From Noviherbaspirillum saxi (GTDB lineage: Bacteria; Pseudomonadota; Gammaproteobacteria; Burkholderiales; Burkholderiaceae_D), in contig NZ_QYUO01000001.1 of the NCBI RefSeq assembly GCF_003591035.1, positions 1,488,001-1,552,000 of the forward strand: DNA of 64,000 bases. The letters run 5' to 3'. Position numbers and translations under genes: made by a program. Positions 28,139 to 36,597 of the stretch are shown here, in pieces. How positions within the stretch are numbered: position 1 is the first letter of the stretch; every line of letters starts with the position of its first letter. The notes beneath the pieces were generated by a model. It worked only from the letters and a program-made list of their open reading frames with translations. It was not told where the DNA came from and did not search any database.

Positions 28139-28558
28139 TCAGGCATTTGTGATCATACGACATAGAAAACCCTTGAACTGTGTAACCTCCGCGTCAGTGA
28201 ATCCTTTCAGGTGATGATTCAACGCATCAACGGTTACCTGAATCATCTGGTCTGCGATGTTCTTTCTCGGTCAAGGCGACATCAATCATGGGGCGGTCGA
28301 CGGTGCTGCGTGCACACTCGATAAAGCCCTTGTCTTCAAGCCGGTCAAATGAACGAGTCCATGCTCCGGTATCGGTTGCGAGTTCACGTGCAAGATCGGA
28401 TGCAGCGTTGGACTTTCCATATAGCAGTTTCATGAAGATGGCGACCTGGGCATGAGTAATATCGAATTCGGCCAGCCGACGATCTTTGGTCAACGACAGC
28501 TGCCCTCCCGCCCGTCAAGCAGATAGCCGATACTCTCGATCGATGAATGGGTTTCCAG
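28139..28558 (-). pseudogene. MarR-family regulator, frameshifted remnant
   Basis: Read in three frames this stretch reconstructs a whole MarR protein: N-terminal helix ETHSSIESIGYLLDGRE (up to about 28510), then after a frame change DRRLAEFDITHAQVAIFMKLLYGK with recognition helix SDLARELATDTGAWTRSFDRLEDKGFI and wing RSTVDRPMIDVALTEK, then after a second frame change near 28255 the C-terminal dimer helix ADQMIQVTVDALNHHLKG and FTDAEVTQFKGFL, ending at TGA 28139-28141. No ATG is found at the expected start; a CTG stands there. A 25-codon open frame starts divergently at 28586 and may be the remnant of the regulated gene. This fills most of the 738-bp gap between rplI and dnaB. Confidence 0.75.
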
Positions 28559-28730
28559 GCTATATCGTTGGTATATGATGTTGTTATGGAAACAAATAAT
28601 ATCGGCAATACAGGTGTCTCGGCAGTAAATGTCAAGGCAGTCGACGCTAAGCCAAGGAACTAGCGTCGCTAAAGTCGTCACACCACTGTAATATTCCCGG
28701 ACGGGCGCGCGTGGTGCACGGGCGAAAAGG

Positions 28731-28736
28731 TATAAT
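28731..28736 (+). promoter_or_regulatory. Putative -10 element of dnaB, leaderless type
   Basis: Consensus TATAAT ends 7 nt before the ATG at 28744, so the predicted start of transcription falls on or next to the start codon. No Shine-Dalgarno sequence between. No clear -35. Confidence 0.5.
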
Positions 28737-28743
28737 TCGCGCC

Positions 28744-30129
28744 ATGAATACACGCTCCGATCCTCAACTGGATGCGCTCCGCGTTCCTCCACATTCGATT
28801 GAAGCTGAACAGTCCGTATTGGGCGGTTTGCTGCTTGATAATGCGGCATGGGATCGCATTGCAGATTTCGTGCACGAAGATGATTTTTACCGGTATGACC
28901 ACCGCATCATCTTTCAGCACATCGTCAAACTGATCAATGCCACCAGACCGGCAGACGTCATTACGGTTTTCGAAGCATTGGGCGGCAGTGGCAAGGCCGA
29001 AGAAGTCGGCGGCCTGACCTATCTGAATGCGCTTGCCCAAAACACGCCATCGGCTGCAAATATTCGTCGCTATGCGGAAATTGTGCGTGATCGTGGCGTG
29101 CTGCGAAAACTCATCACCGTGTCCGATGAGATTTCCGGACAGGCCTTCAATCCGCAAGGCAAGGAAGTAAAGCAGCTTCTCGATGAGGCCGAATCGAAAA
29201 TCTTTGCGATCGCGGAAGAGGGTGCTCGCGGCGCGCAAGGGTTCCTGGAAATCCAGCCATTGCTGACCCAAGTGGTCGAACGTATCGACGAGCTGTACAA
29301 CCGCGACAATCAGAATGACATTACCGGCGTCCCGACCGGGTTCGTGGATCTCGACCGCATGACTTCCGGCCTGCAGCCGGGAGATCTGATCATCGTGGCA
29401 GGGCGCCCGTCGATGGGTAAGACCGCGTTCTCGATCAATATCGGCGAGAACGTCGCGATCGAAAGCGGCTTGCCGGTCGCCATATTTTCCATGGAAATGG
29501 GTGGGACGCAGCTCGCAATGCGTATGCTCGGCTCCGTCGGACGGCTCGACCAGCACCGCCTGCGCACGGGCCGTCTGAATGACGAGGATTGGCCGCGCCT
29601 TACACATGCGATTCAGAAGATGAATGAGGTGCAGATCTACATCGACGAAACGCCGGCCTTGAGTTCCATCGAGTTGCGTGCGCGCTCGCGCCGTCTCGCG
29701 CGCCAGTGCGGCAAGCTGGGCCTGATCATCATCGACTACCTGCAGCTGATGTCCGCAAGTTCTCCCGGTGAGAACCGCGCTACCGAAATTTCCGAAATTT
29801 CACGAAACCTCAAAGGGTTGGCGAAAGAACTCAATTGTCCGGTCATTGCCCTTTCTCAGCTCAACCGATCACTCGAACAGCGGCCGAACAAACGGCCCGT
29901 CATGTCGGATTTGCGCGAATCCGGTGCTATTGAACAGGATGCCGACGTCATTCTGTTCATCTACCGTGACCAGGTTTACAACCCTGATTCTCCCGACAAA
30001 GGAACTGCCGAAATCATCATCGGCAAGCAGCGTAATGGTCCGATCGGCTCCGTGCGTCTTACCTTCCTGGGCGAGTACACCAAATTCGATAACTTCACCG
30101 GCGGAAACGCGGTGTTCGACAACGAGTAA
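28744..30129 (+). CDS. dnaB: Replicative DNA helicase DnaB
   Basis: 461 residues. Hexameric 5'-3' helicase that drives the replication fork. N-terminal primase-interacting domain (PPHSIEAEQSVLGGLLLD), linker helix, RecA-like motor with Walker A GRPSMGKT at 220-227, Walker B LIIIDYLQLM, and arginine-finger region GKQRNGPIG. Start chosen at MNTRSDPQ; the open frame begins 11 codons earlier, before the predicted -10. Placement after rplI is conserved. No intein is present. Confidence 0.98.
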   Translation: MNTRSDPQLDALRVPPHSIEAEQSVLGGLLLDNAAWDRIADFVHEDDFYRYDHRIIFQHIVKLINATRPADVITVFEALGGSGKAEEVGGLTYLNALAQNTPSAANIRRYAEIVRDRGVLRKLITVSDEISGQAFNPQGKEVKQLLDEAESKIFAIAEEGARGAQGFLEIQPLLTQVVERIDELYNRDNQNDITGVPTGFVDLDRMTSGLQPGDLIIVAGRPSMGKTAFSINIGENVAIESGLPVAIFSMEMGGTQLAMRMLGSVGRLDQHRLRTGRLNDEDWPRLTHAIQKMNEVQIYIDETPALSSIELRARSRRLARQCGKLGLIIIDYLQLMSASSPGENRATEISEISRNLKGLAKELNCPVIALSQLNRSLEQRPNKRPVMSDLRESGAIEQDADVILFIYRDQVYNPDSPDKGTAEIIIGKQRNGPIGSVRLTFLGEYTKFDNFTGGNAVFDNE

Positions 30130-30198
30130 AGACATCGGGGGCTGTCCGAAGAGGGCAGCCGTGACGAATTAACCAATTTAACTTTTTGAGAGTGCATT

Positions 30199-30825
30199 AT
30201 GTTTGGTCGATTGATGCCCAATGAGGGCAAGTTCTTCGAGCTGTTTATCCAGCATGGCGAGTTGTGTGTGAAGGGCGCAAAAGAAATGGTTGCCCTGATG
30301 ACCAACTTCGATGACCTGGAAAACCGTGTGCACGCGATCGAGGGCATCGAGAAGCAGGCCGACAAGGTAACGCATCAGACGCTGGATATGCTGCACAAAA
30401 CCTTCATCACACCGCTCGATCGCGATGACATCCACAAGCTGATTACGCGCATGGACGATATTCTCGACCTGCTTGAAGACGCAGCTCAGACAATTTCCTT
30501 GTACGACATCAAGGCTATTACGCCGGAGGCAAAACGCCTGGCCGAACTCTGCCTTGCATGTACCGAAAAGGTGAAAGCAGCGGTAGGCTTGTTACATAAC
30601 ATGGACAATTCAACCCAGATTCTTGGAATCTGCGAGGAAATCGATCGCCTTGAATCGGACGCCGACCATGTGATGCGCGCCGCGATGTCCAAGTTGTTCC
30701 GCGATGAGCCGGACGTACGCAATCTGATCAAGTTGAAGGCAATTTACGAGATTCTTGAAACGGTGACCGACCGTTGCGAGGACGTCGCCAACATTATCGA
30801 AGGCATCATTGTCGAAAATGCCTGA
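30199..30825 (+). CDS. PhoU-like DUF47 phosphate transport regulator
   Basis: 208-residue all-helical PhoU-like protein (DUF47/YkaA type). Conserved pieces: FFELFIQHGELC, IEGIEKQADKVTHQTLDMLHKTFITPLDRDDIH with its acidic metal-binding residues, and EIDRLESDADHVMRAAMSKLF, then ETVTDRCEDVANIIEGI. Thought to regulate or cap the partner phosphate transporter encoded next. The 107-bp gap to pit and same strand suggest one operon. Ribosome-binding site GAGAG precedes the ATG. Confidence 0.92.
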   Translation: MFGRLMPNEGKFFELFIQHGELCVKGAKEMVALMTNFDDLENRVHAIEGIEKQADKVTHQTLDMLHKTFITPLDRDDIHKLITRMDDILDLLEDAAQTISLYDIKAITPEAKRLAELCLACTEKVKAAVGLLHNMDNSTQILGICEEIDRLESDADHVMRAAMSKLFRDEPDVRNLIKLKAIYEILETVTDRCEDVANIIEGIIVENA

Positions 30826-30931
30826 GGCAAAGCCATCGTGCAATGCAGTGCGGGCGGCTCCGTCAGGCCCTCCGCTTCTGCGAGCCGTTGATGTCTGTGC
30901 CCTGCGCGGGCTTACATAAAACAAGAATCTC

Positions 30932-31939
30932 ATGCAAACCCTTCATTTCAGTATATACACGCTTGCCTTTCTGATCGCCCTGGCGCTGCTGTTCGACTTC
31001 ATGAATGGCTTCCACGATGCGGCGAACGCAATCGCAACCGTGGTCTCGACCGGTGTGCTCAAGCCGCAGCACGCGGTGGCCATGGCGGCATTTTTCAATG
31101 TCATCGCAATTTTCTTTTTCCAACTGAAGGTGGCAACGACCGTCGGGAAGGGAACGATCGAACCGGTGGTCGTCGACCATTACGTCGTATTCGGCGCATT
31201 GGTCGGTGCGATTTTCTGGAACGTACTGACCTGGTACTACGGCATTCCTTCGTCGTCGTCGCATGCCTTGATCGGCGGCCTGGTGGGCGCCGCAGTCGCC
31301 AAGTCCGGTACAAGCGCGTTGATTTCCTCCGGCCTGATCAAAACCATTTCTTTCATCCTTCTGTCGCCATTGCTTGGCTTCGTGTTCGGATCGATCATGA
31401 TGGTGGCGGTGTCCTGGTTGTTCGTTCGCTCCACACCGCAGCGCGTAGACAAATGGTTCCGCCGCATGCAGCTGGTATCGGCTTCCATGTATAGCCTTGG
31501 CCATGGCGGCAATGATGCACAGAAAACCATGGGCATCATCTGGATGCTGTTGATCGCAGCAGGCTATTCGACCACGACTGATGAACTGCCAATGTGGGTA
31601 GTATTGAGCTGCTATGCCGCTATCGGGCTGGGAACCTTGTTCGGCGGCTGGCGTATCGTGAAAACCATGGGCCAGAAAATCACCAAGCTTAAACCGGTAG
31701 GCGGATTCTGCGCCGAAACCGGCGGAGCGATCACATTGTTCCTCGCAACCTCGCTTGGCATTCCGGTCTCGACCACGCATACCATTACCGGTGCGATCGT
31801 CGGTGTCGGATCGTCCAGAAAGATGTCGGCGGTACGTTGGGGTGTCGCGGGTAACATTGTATGGGCTTGGGTTTTTACGATACCTGCCTCTGCGTTTGTT
31901 GCGGCGGTTGCTTGGTGGATCGGGACGAAGATTCTGTAG
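30932..31939 (+). CDS. pit: Low-affinity inorganic phosphate transporter, Pit family
   Basis: 335 residues, about ten membrane segments. Carries the two Pit/PiT signatures: DFMNGFHDAANAIATVVST near residues 22-40 and LGHGGNDAQKTMGI near the middle, plus PVSTTHTITGAIVGVG. Imports metal-phosphate in symport with protons. Shorter than E. coli PitA because the large central loop is small, as in other DUF47-linked transporters. A perfect bidirectional terminator follows. Confidence 0.94.
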   Translation: MQTLHFSIYTLAFLIALALLFDFMNGFHDAANAIATVVSTGVLKPQHAVAMAAFFNVIAIFFFQLKVATTVGKGTIEPVVVDHYVVFGALVGAIFWNVLTWYYGIPSSSSHALIGGLVGAAVAKSGTSALISSGLIKTISFILLSPLLGFVFGSIMMVAVSWLFVRSTPQRVDKWFRRMQLVSASMYSLGHGGNDAQKTMGIIWMLLIAAGYSTTTDELPMWVVLSCYAAIGLGTLFGGWRIVKTMGQKITKLKPVGGFCAETGGAITLFLATSLGIPVSTTHTITGAIVGVGSSRKMSAVRWGVAGNIVWAWVFTIPASAFVAAVAWWIGTKIL

Positions 31940-31960
31940 TACGCAATTCGCTTCAATATA

Positions 31961-31990
31961 AAAAAAGCCTGCATGCATGCAGGCTTTTTT
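31961..31990. terminator. Bidirectional terminator between pit and phoH
   Basis: A perfect 30-bp palindrome: AAAAAAGCCTGCATG followed by CATGCAGGCTTTTTT. It serves the converging pit and phoH transcripts. Confidence 0.93.
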
Positions 31991-32016
31991 GTGCGCGAGA
32001 AAAACTATCGCGTCGA

Positions 32017-33675
32017 CTACAGGACGTCGCTTGCATGATCGGCCAGACGCGAGCGCTCCCCACGTGCCAGCGTGACATGTCCACTGTGCGACCAGCCCTT
32101 GAAGCGGTCGACCACGTAGGTCAGGCCGCTGGAACCTTCGGTCAGGTATGGCGTGTCGATCTGGGCGATATTGCCAAGGCAGATGATCTTGGTGCCGGGG
32201 CCGGCGCGGGTAACCAGTGTTTTGATCTGCTTCGGTGTCAGGTTCTGCGCCTCGTCGATGATCAGGAACTTGTTGACGAAGGTACGGCCGCGCATGAAGT
32301 TGAGCGACTTGATCTTGATGCGGGACCGGATCAGATCTTGCGTAGCGGCGCGTCCCCATTCTCCGGCGTCGTTGTCGGATTTGTTGAGCACCTCGAGGTT
32401 GTCGTCGAATGCTCCCATCCAGGGCGACATCTTTTCTTCCTCGGTACCAGGCAGGAAGCCGATGTCCTCGCCGACCGGCACTGTGACGCGGGTGACGATG
32501 ATCTCGTTGTACAGCTTGGTTTCAAGAACTTGCGCCAGGCCGGCTGCCAGGGCAAGCAGGGTCTTGCCGGTGCCGGCCTGACCCAGCAGCGTAACGAAAT
32601 CGCACTCCGGATTCATCAGCAGGTTGAGGGCAAAGTTCTGTTCACGATTGCGTGCGGTAACGCCCCACACGCCATTCTTGCCATGCGTGTAGTCGCGCAG
32701 GGTCTGAAGCACCGCGGTCTTGCCGTTGATCTGCTTGACCTGTCCGTAGAACGAGGCCTCGCCATTGTTTGGCTCAAGGAACGCGAACTGGTTGACCAGC
32801 AGCGAAGGCACCACCGGACCGGTCACGCGATAGAAGGTGTAGCCGGTTCCATGCTTGTTCTCCTGCCAGGATTCCATACCCTTGGCATGCCTGTTCCAGA
32901 AATCGTCCGGCAATTGCACGATGCCTGAATAGAGCAGGTCGGTATCTTCCAGTACGTGATCGTTCAGATACTCTTCAGCCGGCAAGCCCATGGCACGCGC
33001 CTTGATGCGCATGTTGATGTCCTTGGACACCAGCACCACCGGGCGGCCCGGATACTGTCCTTCAAGCGCACGAACGACGCCGAGAATCTGGTTGTCGGCC
33101 TTGCCGATAGGCAGACCTTCGGGGAGCTCGACGTTCTGCAGCTTAGTCTGGAAAAACAGGCGTCCCTTGGCATCCTTGTTGCCGAGTTTGGAGAGCACGA
33201 TGCCTTCCTCGATCTCGTGTTCTGCAACGCCGGCGACAAGCGCATCAAGCGAGCGCGAGACCTGGCGGGCATTGCGCGCGACTTCGGACATGCCTTTCTT
33301 GTGGTTGTCGAGTTCTTCCAGCGTCATCATCGGCAGATAGACATCATGTTCTTCAAAGCGGAACAACGATGTCGGGTCATGCATCAGGACGTTGGTGTCC
33401 AGGACGAACAACTTGGTGACTCCAGGCTTGTTGGCACTGCGATTGATGCTGGATTTCACCAGCGCATCGACGGTTTTGGACTTCGTGCTGCGAGTCTTGG
33501 CGGCGGGTGCCTTTTCCGTGGTTTTGGCGCGCGCCTCTGGAGGGGGTTCGACTACTTGTGGAGCGGATTCAACCAGCGTCATCACAGGTTTTACCGATTT
33601 GCCTTTCTCTGCCTTTGGGTATTCCTGGGGGGAGAGCATTGTTGCGGGTTTGGTCGGTAATTTGGGCAGTGGCAT
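32017..33675 (-). CDS. phoH: PIN-PhoH fusion ATPase (PhoH2-type)
   Basis: 552 residues. About 85 residues of low-complexity basic and Pro/Ala-rich N-terminus, then a PIN nuclease domain (about 88-235; acidic residues in FVLDTNVLMHD, LEELDNHKKG and VSKDINMRIKA), then a PhoH helicase-like ATPase with Walker A GQAGTGKT at 365-372 and Walker B FLIIDEAQNLTP. Related PhoH2 proteins are RNA helicases/RNases. Ribosome-binding site GAGG before the ATG. Despite the name and the neighbouring pit genes I see no Pho box. The 258-bp region upstream (33676-33933) holds only the bcp terminator. Confidence 0.92.
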   Translation of the reverse strand: MPLPKLPTKPATMLSPQEYPKAEKGKSVKPVMTLVESAPQVVEPPPEARAKTTEKAPAAKTRSTKSKTVDALVKSSINRSANKPGVTKLFVLDTNVLMHDPTSLFRFEEHDVYLPMMTLEELDNHKKGMSEVARNARQVSRSLDALVAGVAEHEIEEGIVLSKLGNKDAKGRLFFQTKLQNVELPEGLPIGKADNQILGVVRALEGQYPGRPVVLVSKDINMRIKARAMGLPAEEYLNDHVLEDTDLLYSGIVQLPDDFWNRHAKGMESWQENKHGTGYTFYRVTGPVVPSLLVNQFAFLEPNNGEASFYGQVKQINGKTAVLQTLRDYTHGKNGVWGVTARNREQNFALNLLMNPECDFVTLLGQAGTGKTLLALAAGLAQVLETKLYNEIIVTRVTVPVGEDIGFLPGTEEEKMSPWMGAFDDNLEVLNKSDNDAGEWGRAATQDLIRSRIKIKSLNFMRGRTFVNKFLIIDEAQNLTPKQIKTLVTRAGPGTKIICLGNIAQIDTPYLTEGSSGLTYVVDRFKGWSHSGHVTLARGERSRLADHASDVL

Positions 33676-33845
33676 CAGGACCTCAATCTAGAAATGTGTT
33701 GAATTGACGACTCGTCGGGGCCAAACGGTTGCGCAGTGGGTTGAGGGGTGGATGGGAGAACGACTTGGGTAAATGCGAAGGAAAGCAATTGAACGAACAA
33801 TGGAAGGAAGAAGCTGGGAACCGGATTCTTCTGAAAACGCAAAGT

Positions 33846-33892
33846 AAAAAAGCCGTTTGAGGGGGAGGCTTGGCGCCTCTTCCACAAACGGC
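33846..33892 (-). terminator. Terminator of bcp (leftward)
   Basis: Read leftward: GCCGTTTG (33892-33885), an inner stem-loop containing GAGGCGCC, then CAAACGGC (33859-33852) and a run of T. It follows the bcp stop by about 40 bp. Confidence 0.85.
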
Positions 33893-33933
33893 CTTCGAAA
33901 AGTAGTTGCTTTTAGATTCAATGGGTTCAGCAG

Positions 33934-34410
33934 TTATGCAAGAGCCTTCACGAACTCAAGTACTTCATCAACGTGCCCAGGCACTTTCACTCCACGCCAT
34001 TCTTTCACCAATTTCCCATCGGCGTCAATAATAAAAGTCGATCGCTCAACTCCCCGAACTTGTTTGCCGTACATGTTTTTCATTTTCATGACATTAAATA
34101 GGTTGCAGACCGTTTCGTCGGGATCGGAAACCAGCTCAAACGGCATTTCCAGCTTGCCCTTGAAACCTTCATGCGAACGAATGCTGTCGCGGCTGATCCC
34201 GAATATTTCGGTATTTGCCTGCTGAAATTCCGGATACAGGTCACGAAATTGCATGCTCTCGGTCGTGCAGCCGGGCGTATTGTCTTTCGGGTAAAAGTAC
34301 AACACCACGGTCTTGCCTTTGAAGTCGGACATGCGGAACGGCTGATTGCCGGTCATCTCTGCCGAAAAATCGGGAACGGTCATGTTGAGTGCGGACGGGC
34401 TTTCAGCCAC
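33934..34410 (-). CDS. bcp: Thioredoxin-dependent peroxiredoxin Bcp/PrxQ
   Basis: 158 residues. Reduces hydroperoxides. Peroxidatic Cys C48 in KDNTPGCTTES with the expected Thr/Pro around it. The resolving Cys found five residues later in E. coli Bcp is absent (MQ in that region); the only other Cys is in ETVCNLF, so this is a 1-Cys or atypical 2-Cys variant. Start chosen as GTG at 34410, with AGGAG at the right distance; the frame also has a TTG six codons earlier, lacking such a site. Confidence 0.93.
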   Translation of the reverse strand: MAESPSALNMTVPDFSAEMTGNQPFRMSDFKGKTVVLYFYPKDNTPGCTTESMQFRDLYPEFQQANTEIFGISRDSIRSHEGFKGKLEMPFELVSDPDETVCNLFNVMKMKNMYGKQVRGVERSTFIIDADGKLVKEWRGVKVPGHVDEVLEFVKALA

Positions 34411-34635
34411 ATTGGTCTCCTGGTCCAATTGTTTTGTCGTGGATGACGACGATCTGGGTGTCTGCGGAGGTATTGGTAATGCCGACCGCAGGCCCAGATG
34501 TTATCTAATGTCTATTCAATTTGAAATGCCGGACACGACAAAAATTAGACTTGGATCTGGGTCTGCCGTGCCTTGTCGATTCCATATTGGGACAGGTTTC
34601 CAGACTTCAAGTCCATCTGCTGTTTTGACAGACGG

Positions 34636-35016
34636 TCAGGCAGGCTTGTCGAAGATCAGTGCGAGCGCGACTTTGCGTCCTTCGCCCATCAGGATGTTGT
34701 AGGTGCGGCAGGCAGCGGCATTGTCCATGCATTCGACGCCGACACGGCGCGCCGTCAAAGCCTGCACCAGACGCGGATGAATGAAACGCTGGCGCGTGCC
34801 GGTACCAAGAATGACGACATCGGGCGAGAGCGCTTCGATGCATGAAAAATCTTCGGCGCTTAGGGAGTCGAATGCCGTTACCGGCCATGCTTCAGGCGCA
34901 GTCTCGGGCAATACGATCAGACTATGGGCAAAATGAACCGCGTTGATCTCCACGCCTTGGTCGTCATAGGCCGTGACGGTTTGATAGTGCTGGGTAGGGG
35001 TAGTATGCAGCTTCAT
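34636..35016 (-). CDS. Mth938-like domain protein (DUF498/NDUFAF3-like)
   Basis: 126-residue single-domain protein of the Mth938 family. Family hallmarks: ILGTGTRQRFIHPRLVQAL and GVECMDNAAACRTYNILMGEGRKVALALIF. The eukaryotic relative NDUFAF3 assists complex I assembly; the bacterial role is unknown. Divergent from alaA (195-bp gap). Confidence 0.85.
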   Translation of the reverse strand: MKLHTTPTQHYQTVTAYDDQGVEINAVHFAHSLIVLPETAPEAWPVTAFDSLSAEDFSCIEALSPDVVILGTGTRQRFIHPRLVQALTARRVGVECMDNAAACRTYNILMGEGRKVALALIFDKPA

Positions 35017-35211
35017 GAACTTATGAGCTTATGGCGGCGCGAAAATACGTAAATTTCCGGCAATAACAAGAAAAAGATAGGGCATTGTAGCCTTTCGCCG
35101 GTTAAAAGGTTCTGATACGCATTGATAAAACGGGTTGCTTTCGGCAAAATGGGTCTTTTGGCAGTGCAGCATTCCATGTTGTAACTGCGCTAACCACAAG
35201 GAATTGCCCGA

Positions 35212-36441
35212 GTGCGACCTATCCAGAAGTCCAGAAAACTGGCAGACGTCTGTTATGACATCCGCGGCCCTGTCTTGGAAAAAGCCAAGCAGATGGAAGA
35301 AGAGGGCCACAAGATCATCAAGCTGAATATCGGCAACCTGGCCGTATTCGGTTTCGACGCGCCCGATGAAATCGTGCACGACATGATCATCAACATGGGC
35401 AACGCGGCGGGCTATACCGACTCCAAAGGCATGTTTGCGCCCCGCAAGGCGATCATGCATTACACGCAGGAAAAGAAGATCAATGGCGTTACGATAGACG
35501 ATATCTATATCGGCAACGGCGCTTCCGAACTGATCGTGATGGGAATGAATGCGCTGCTCAACAGCGGCGACGAAGTCCTGGTGCCGGCGCCCGATTATCC
35601 ACTGTGGACTGCTGCCGTCAGTCTGTCCGGCGGCAAACCCGTGCACTATGTGTGCGACGAACAAACCGGCTGGCTTCCGGACATTGAAGATATCAAGAAA
35701 AAAATCAATGCCAATACCAGGGCGATAGTCGTCATTAATCCGAACAATCCGACCGGAGCGCTGTATCCGGTCGAGGTGCTCAAACAGATCGTCGAGGTGG
35801 CGCGCCAGCACCAGTTGATCGTCTTCGCCGACGAGATCTATGACAAGACCCTGTACGACGGCGCGGAGCATACCTCGATCGCATCGCTCGCCGACGACGT
35901 GTTGTTCATTACCCTCAACGGCCTCTCCAAAAATTACCGGTCCTGCGGATATCGCGCCGGCTGGATGGTCGTGTCGGGCGAAAAGAAGCATGCCAGGGAT
36001 TACATCGAAGGCTTGAACATGCTGGCGTCGATGCGGCTTTGCGCCAATGCGCCCGGGCAGTTTGCGATTCAGACGGCGCTAGGCGGGTACCAAAGCATCA
36101 ACGACCTGGTCGGTCCCGGCGGACGCTTGCTCAAGCAGCGCGACCTTGCTCACAAGTTGCTGACGGAAATCCCGGGCGTGACCTGCGTAAAACCCAAGTC
36201 CGCGCTGTACATGTTCCCCAAGCTCGATCCGAAGATTTATCCGATCGAAGATGACCAGAAGTTCGCTTATGAACTGCTGGCAGAAGAGAAAGTGCTGATC
36301 GTGCAAGGCACCGGCTTCAACTGGTTTACGCCCGATCACTTCCGCGTCGTGTTCCTGCCGAATTCCGATGACCTGACCGAGGCAATCGGGCGTATTGCCC
36401 GATTCCTGGATAGTTATCGCCGCCGGCATGGCACGGCCTGA
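35212..36441 (+). CDS. alaA: Alanine-type pyridoxal-phosphate aminotransferase AlaA
   Basis: 409 residues, fold-type I class I/II aminotransferase. Close to E. coli AlaA (glutamate-pyruvate aminotransferase), with N-terminal KSRKLADVCYDIRGPVLEKA, NPNNPTGA near 176-183, and PLP lysine K240 in LNGLSKNYRSCGYRAGW. Start is GTG at 35212 with AAGGAA upstream. It precedes hom, the usual Burkholderiales order alaA-hom-thrC. Confidence 0.92.
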   Translation: MRPIQKSRKLADVCYDIRGPVLEKAKQMEEEGHKIIKLNIGNLAVFGFDAPDEIVHDMIINMGNAAGYTDSKGMFAPRKAIMHYTQEKKINGVTIDDIYIGNGASELIVMGMNALLNSGDEVLVPAPDYPLWTAAVSLSGGKPVHYVCDEQTGWLPDIEDIKKKINANTRAIVVINPNNPTGALYPVEVLKQIVEVARQHQLIVFADEIYDKTLYDGAEHTSIASLADDVLFITLNGLSKNYRSCGYRAGWMVVSGEKKHARDYIEGLNMLASMRLCANAPGQFAIQTALGGYQSINDLVGPGGRLLKQRDLAHKLLTEIPGVTCVKPKSALYMFPKLDPKIYPIEDDQKFAYELLAEEKVLIVQGTGFNWFTPDHFRVVFLPNSDDLTEAIGRIARFLDSYRRRHGTA

Positions 36442-36597
36442 ACCCGAAAAGTCCGGCGCCGCCTCGCAGTAGCAAAGCGGCGTCGGCCACGACCATGTGA
36501 CTGCATCCATGGTCGAGCCCGTCCGGCACGGCCACAGGCCAAACCGGATCTCCCGCAGCTGCAATACCCATTGCATTCAACACAGACATCACTCGCT

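Noticed and set aside
30863..32359. A 498-codon leftward open frame opposite pit
   Set aside because: Antisense to pit and crossing its terminator; composition is of shadow type (many Arg, Gln, His).
36421..36597. Possible leader peptide or attenuator before hom
   Set aside because: No short open frame rich in Thr or Ile codons and no paired terminator/antiterminator stems visible.
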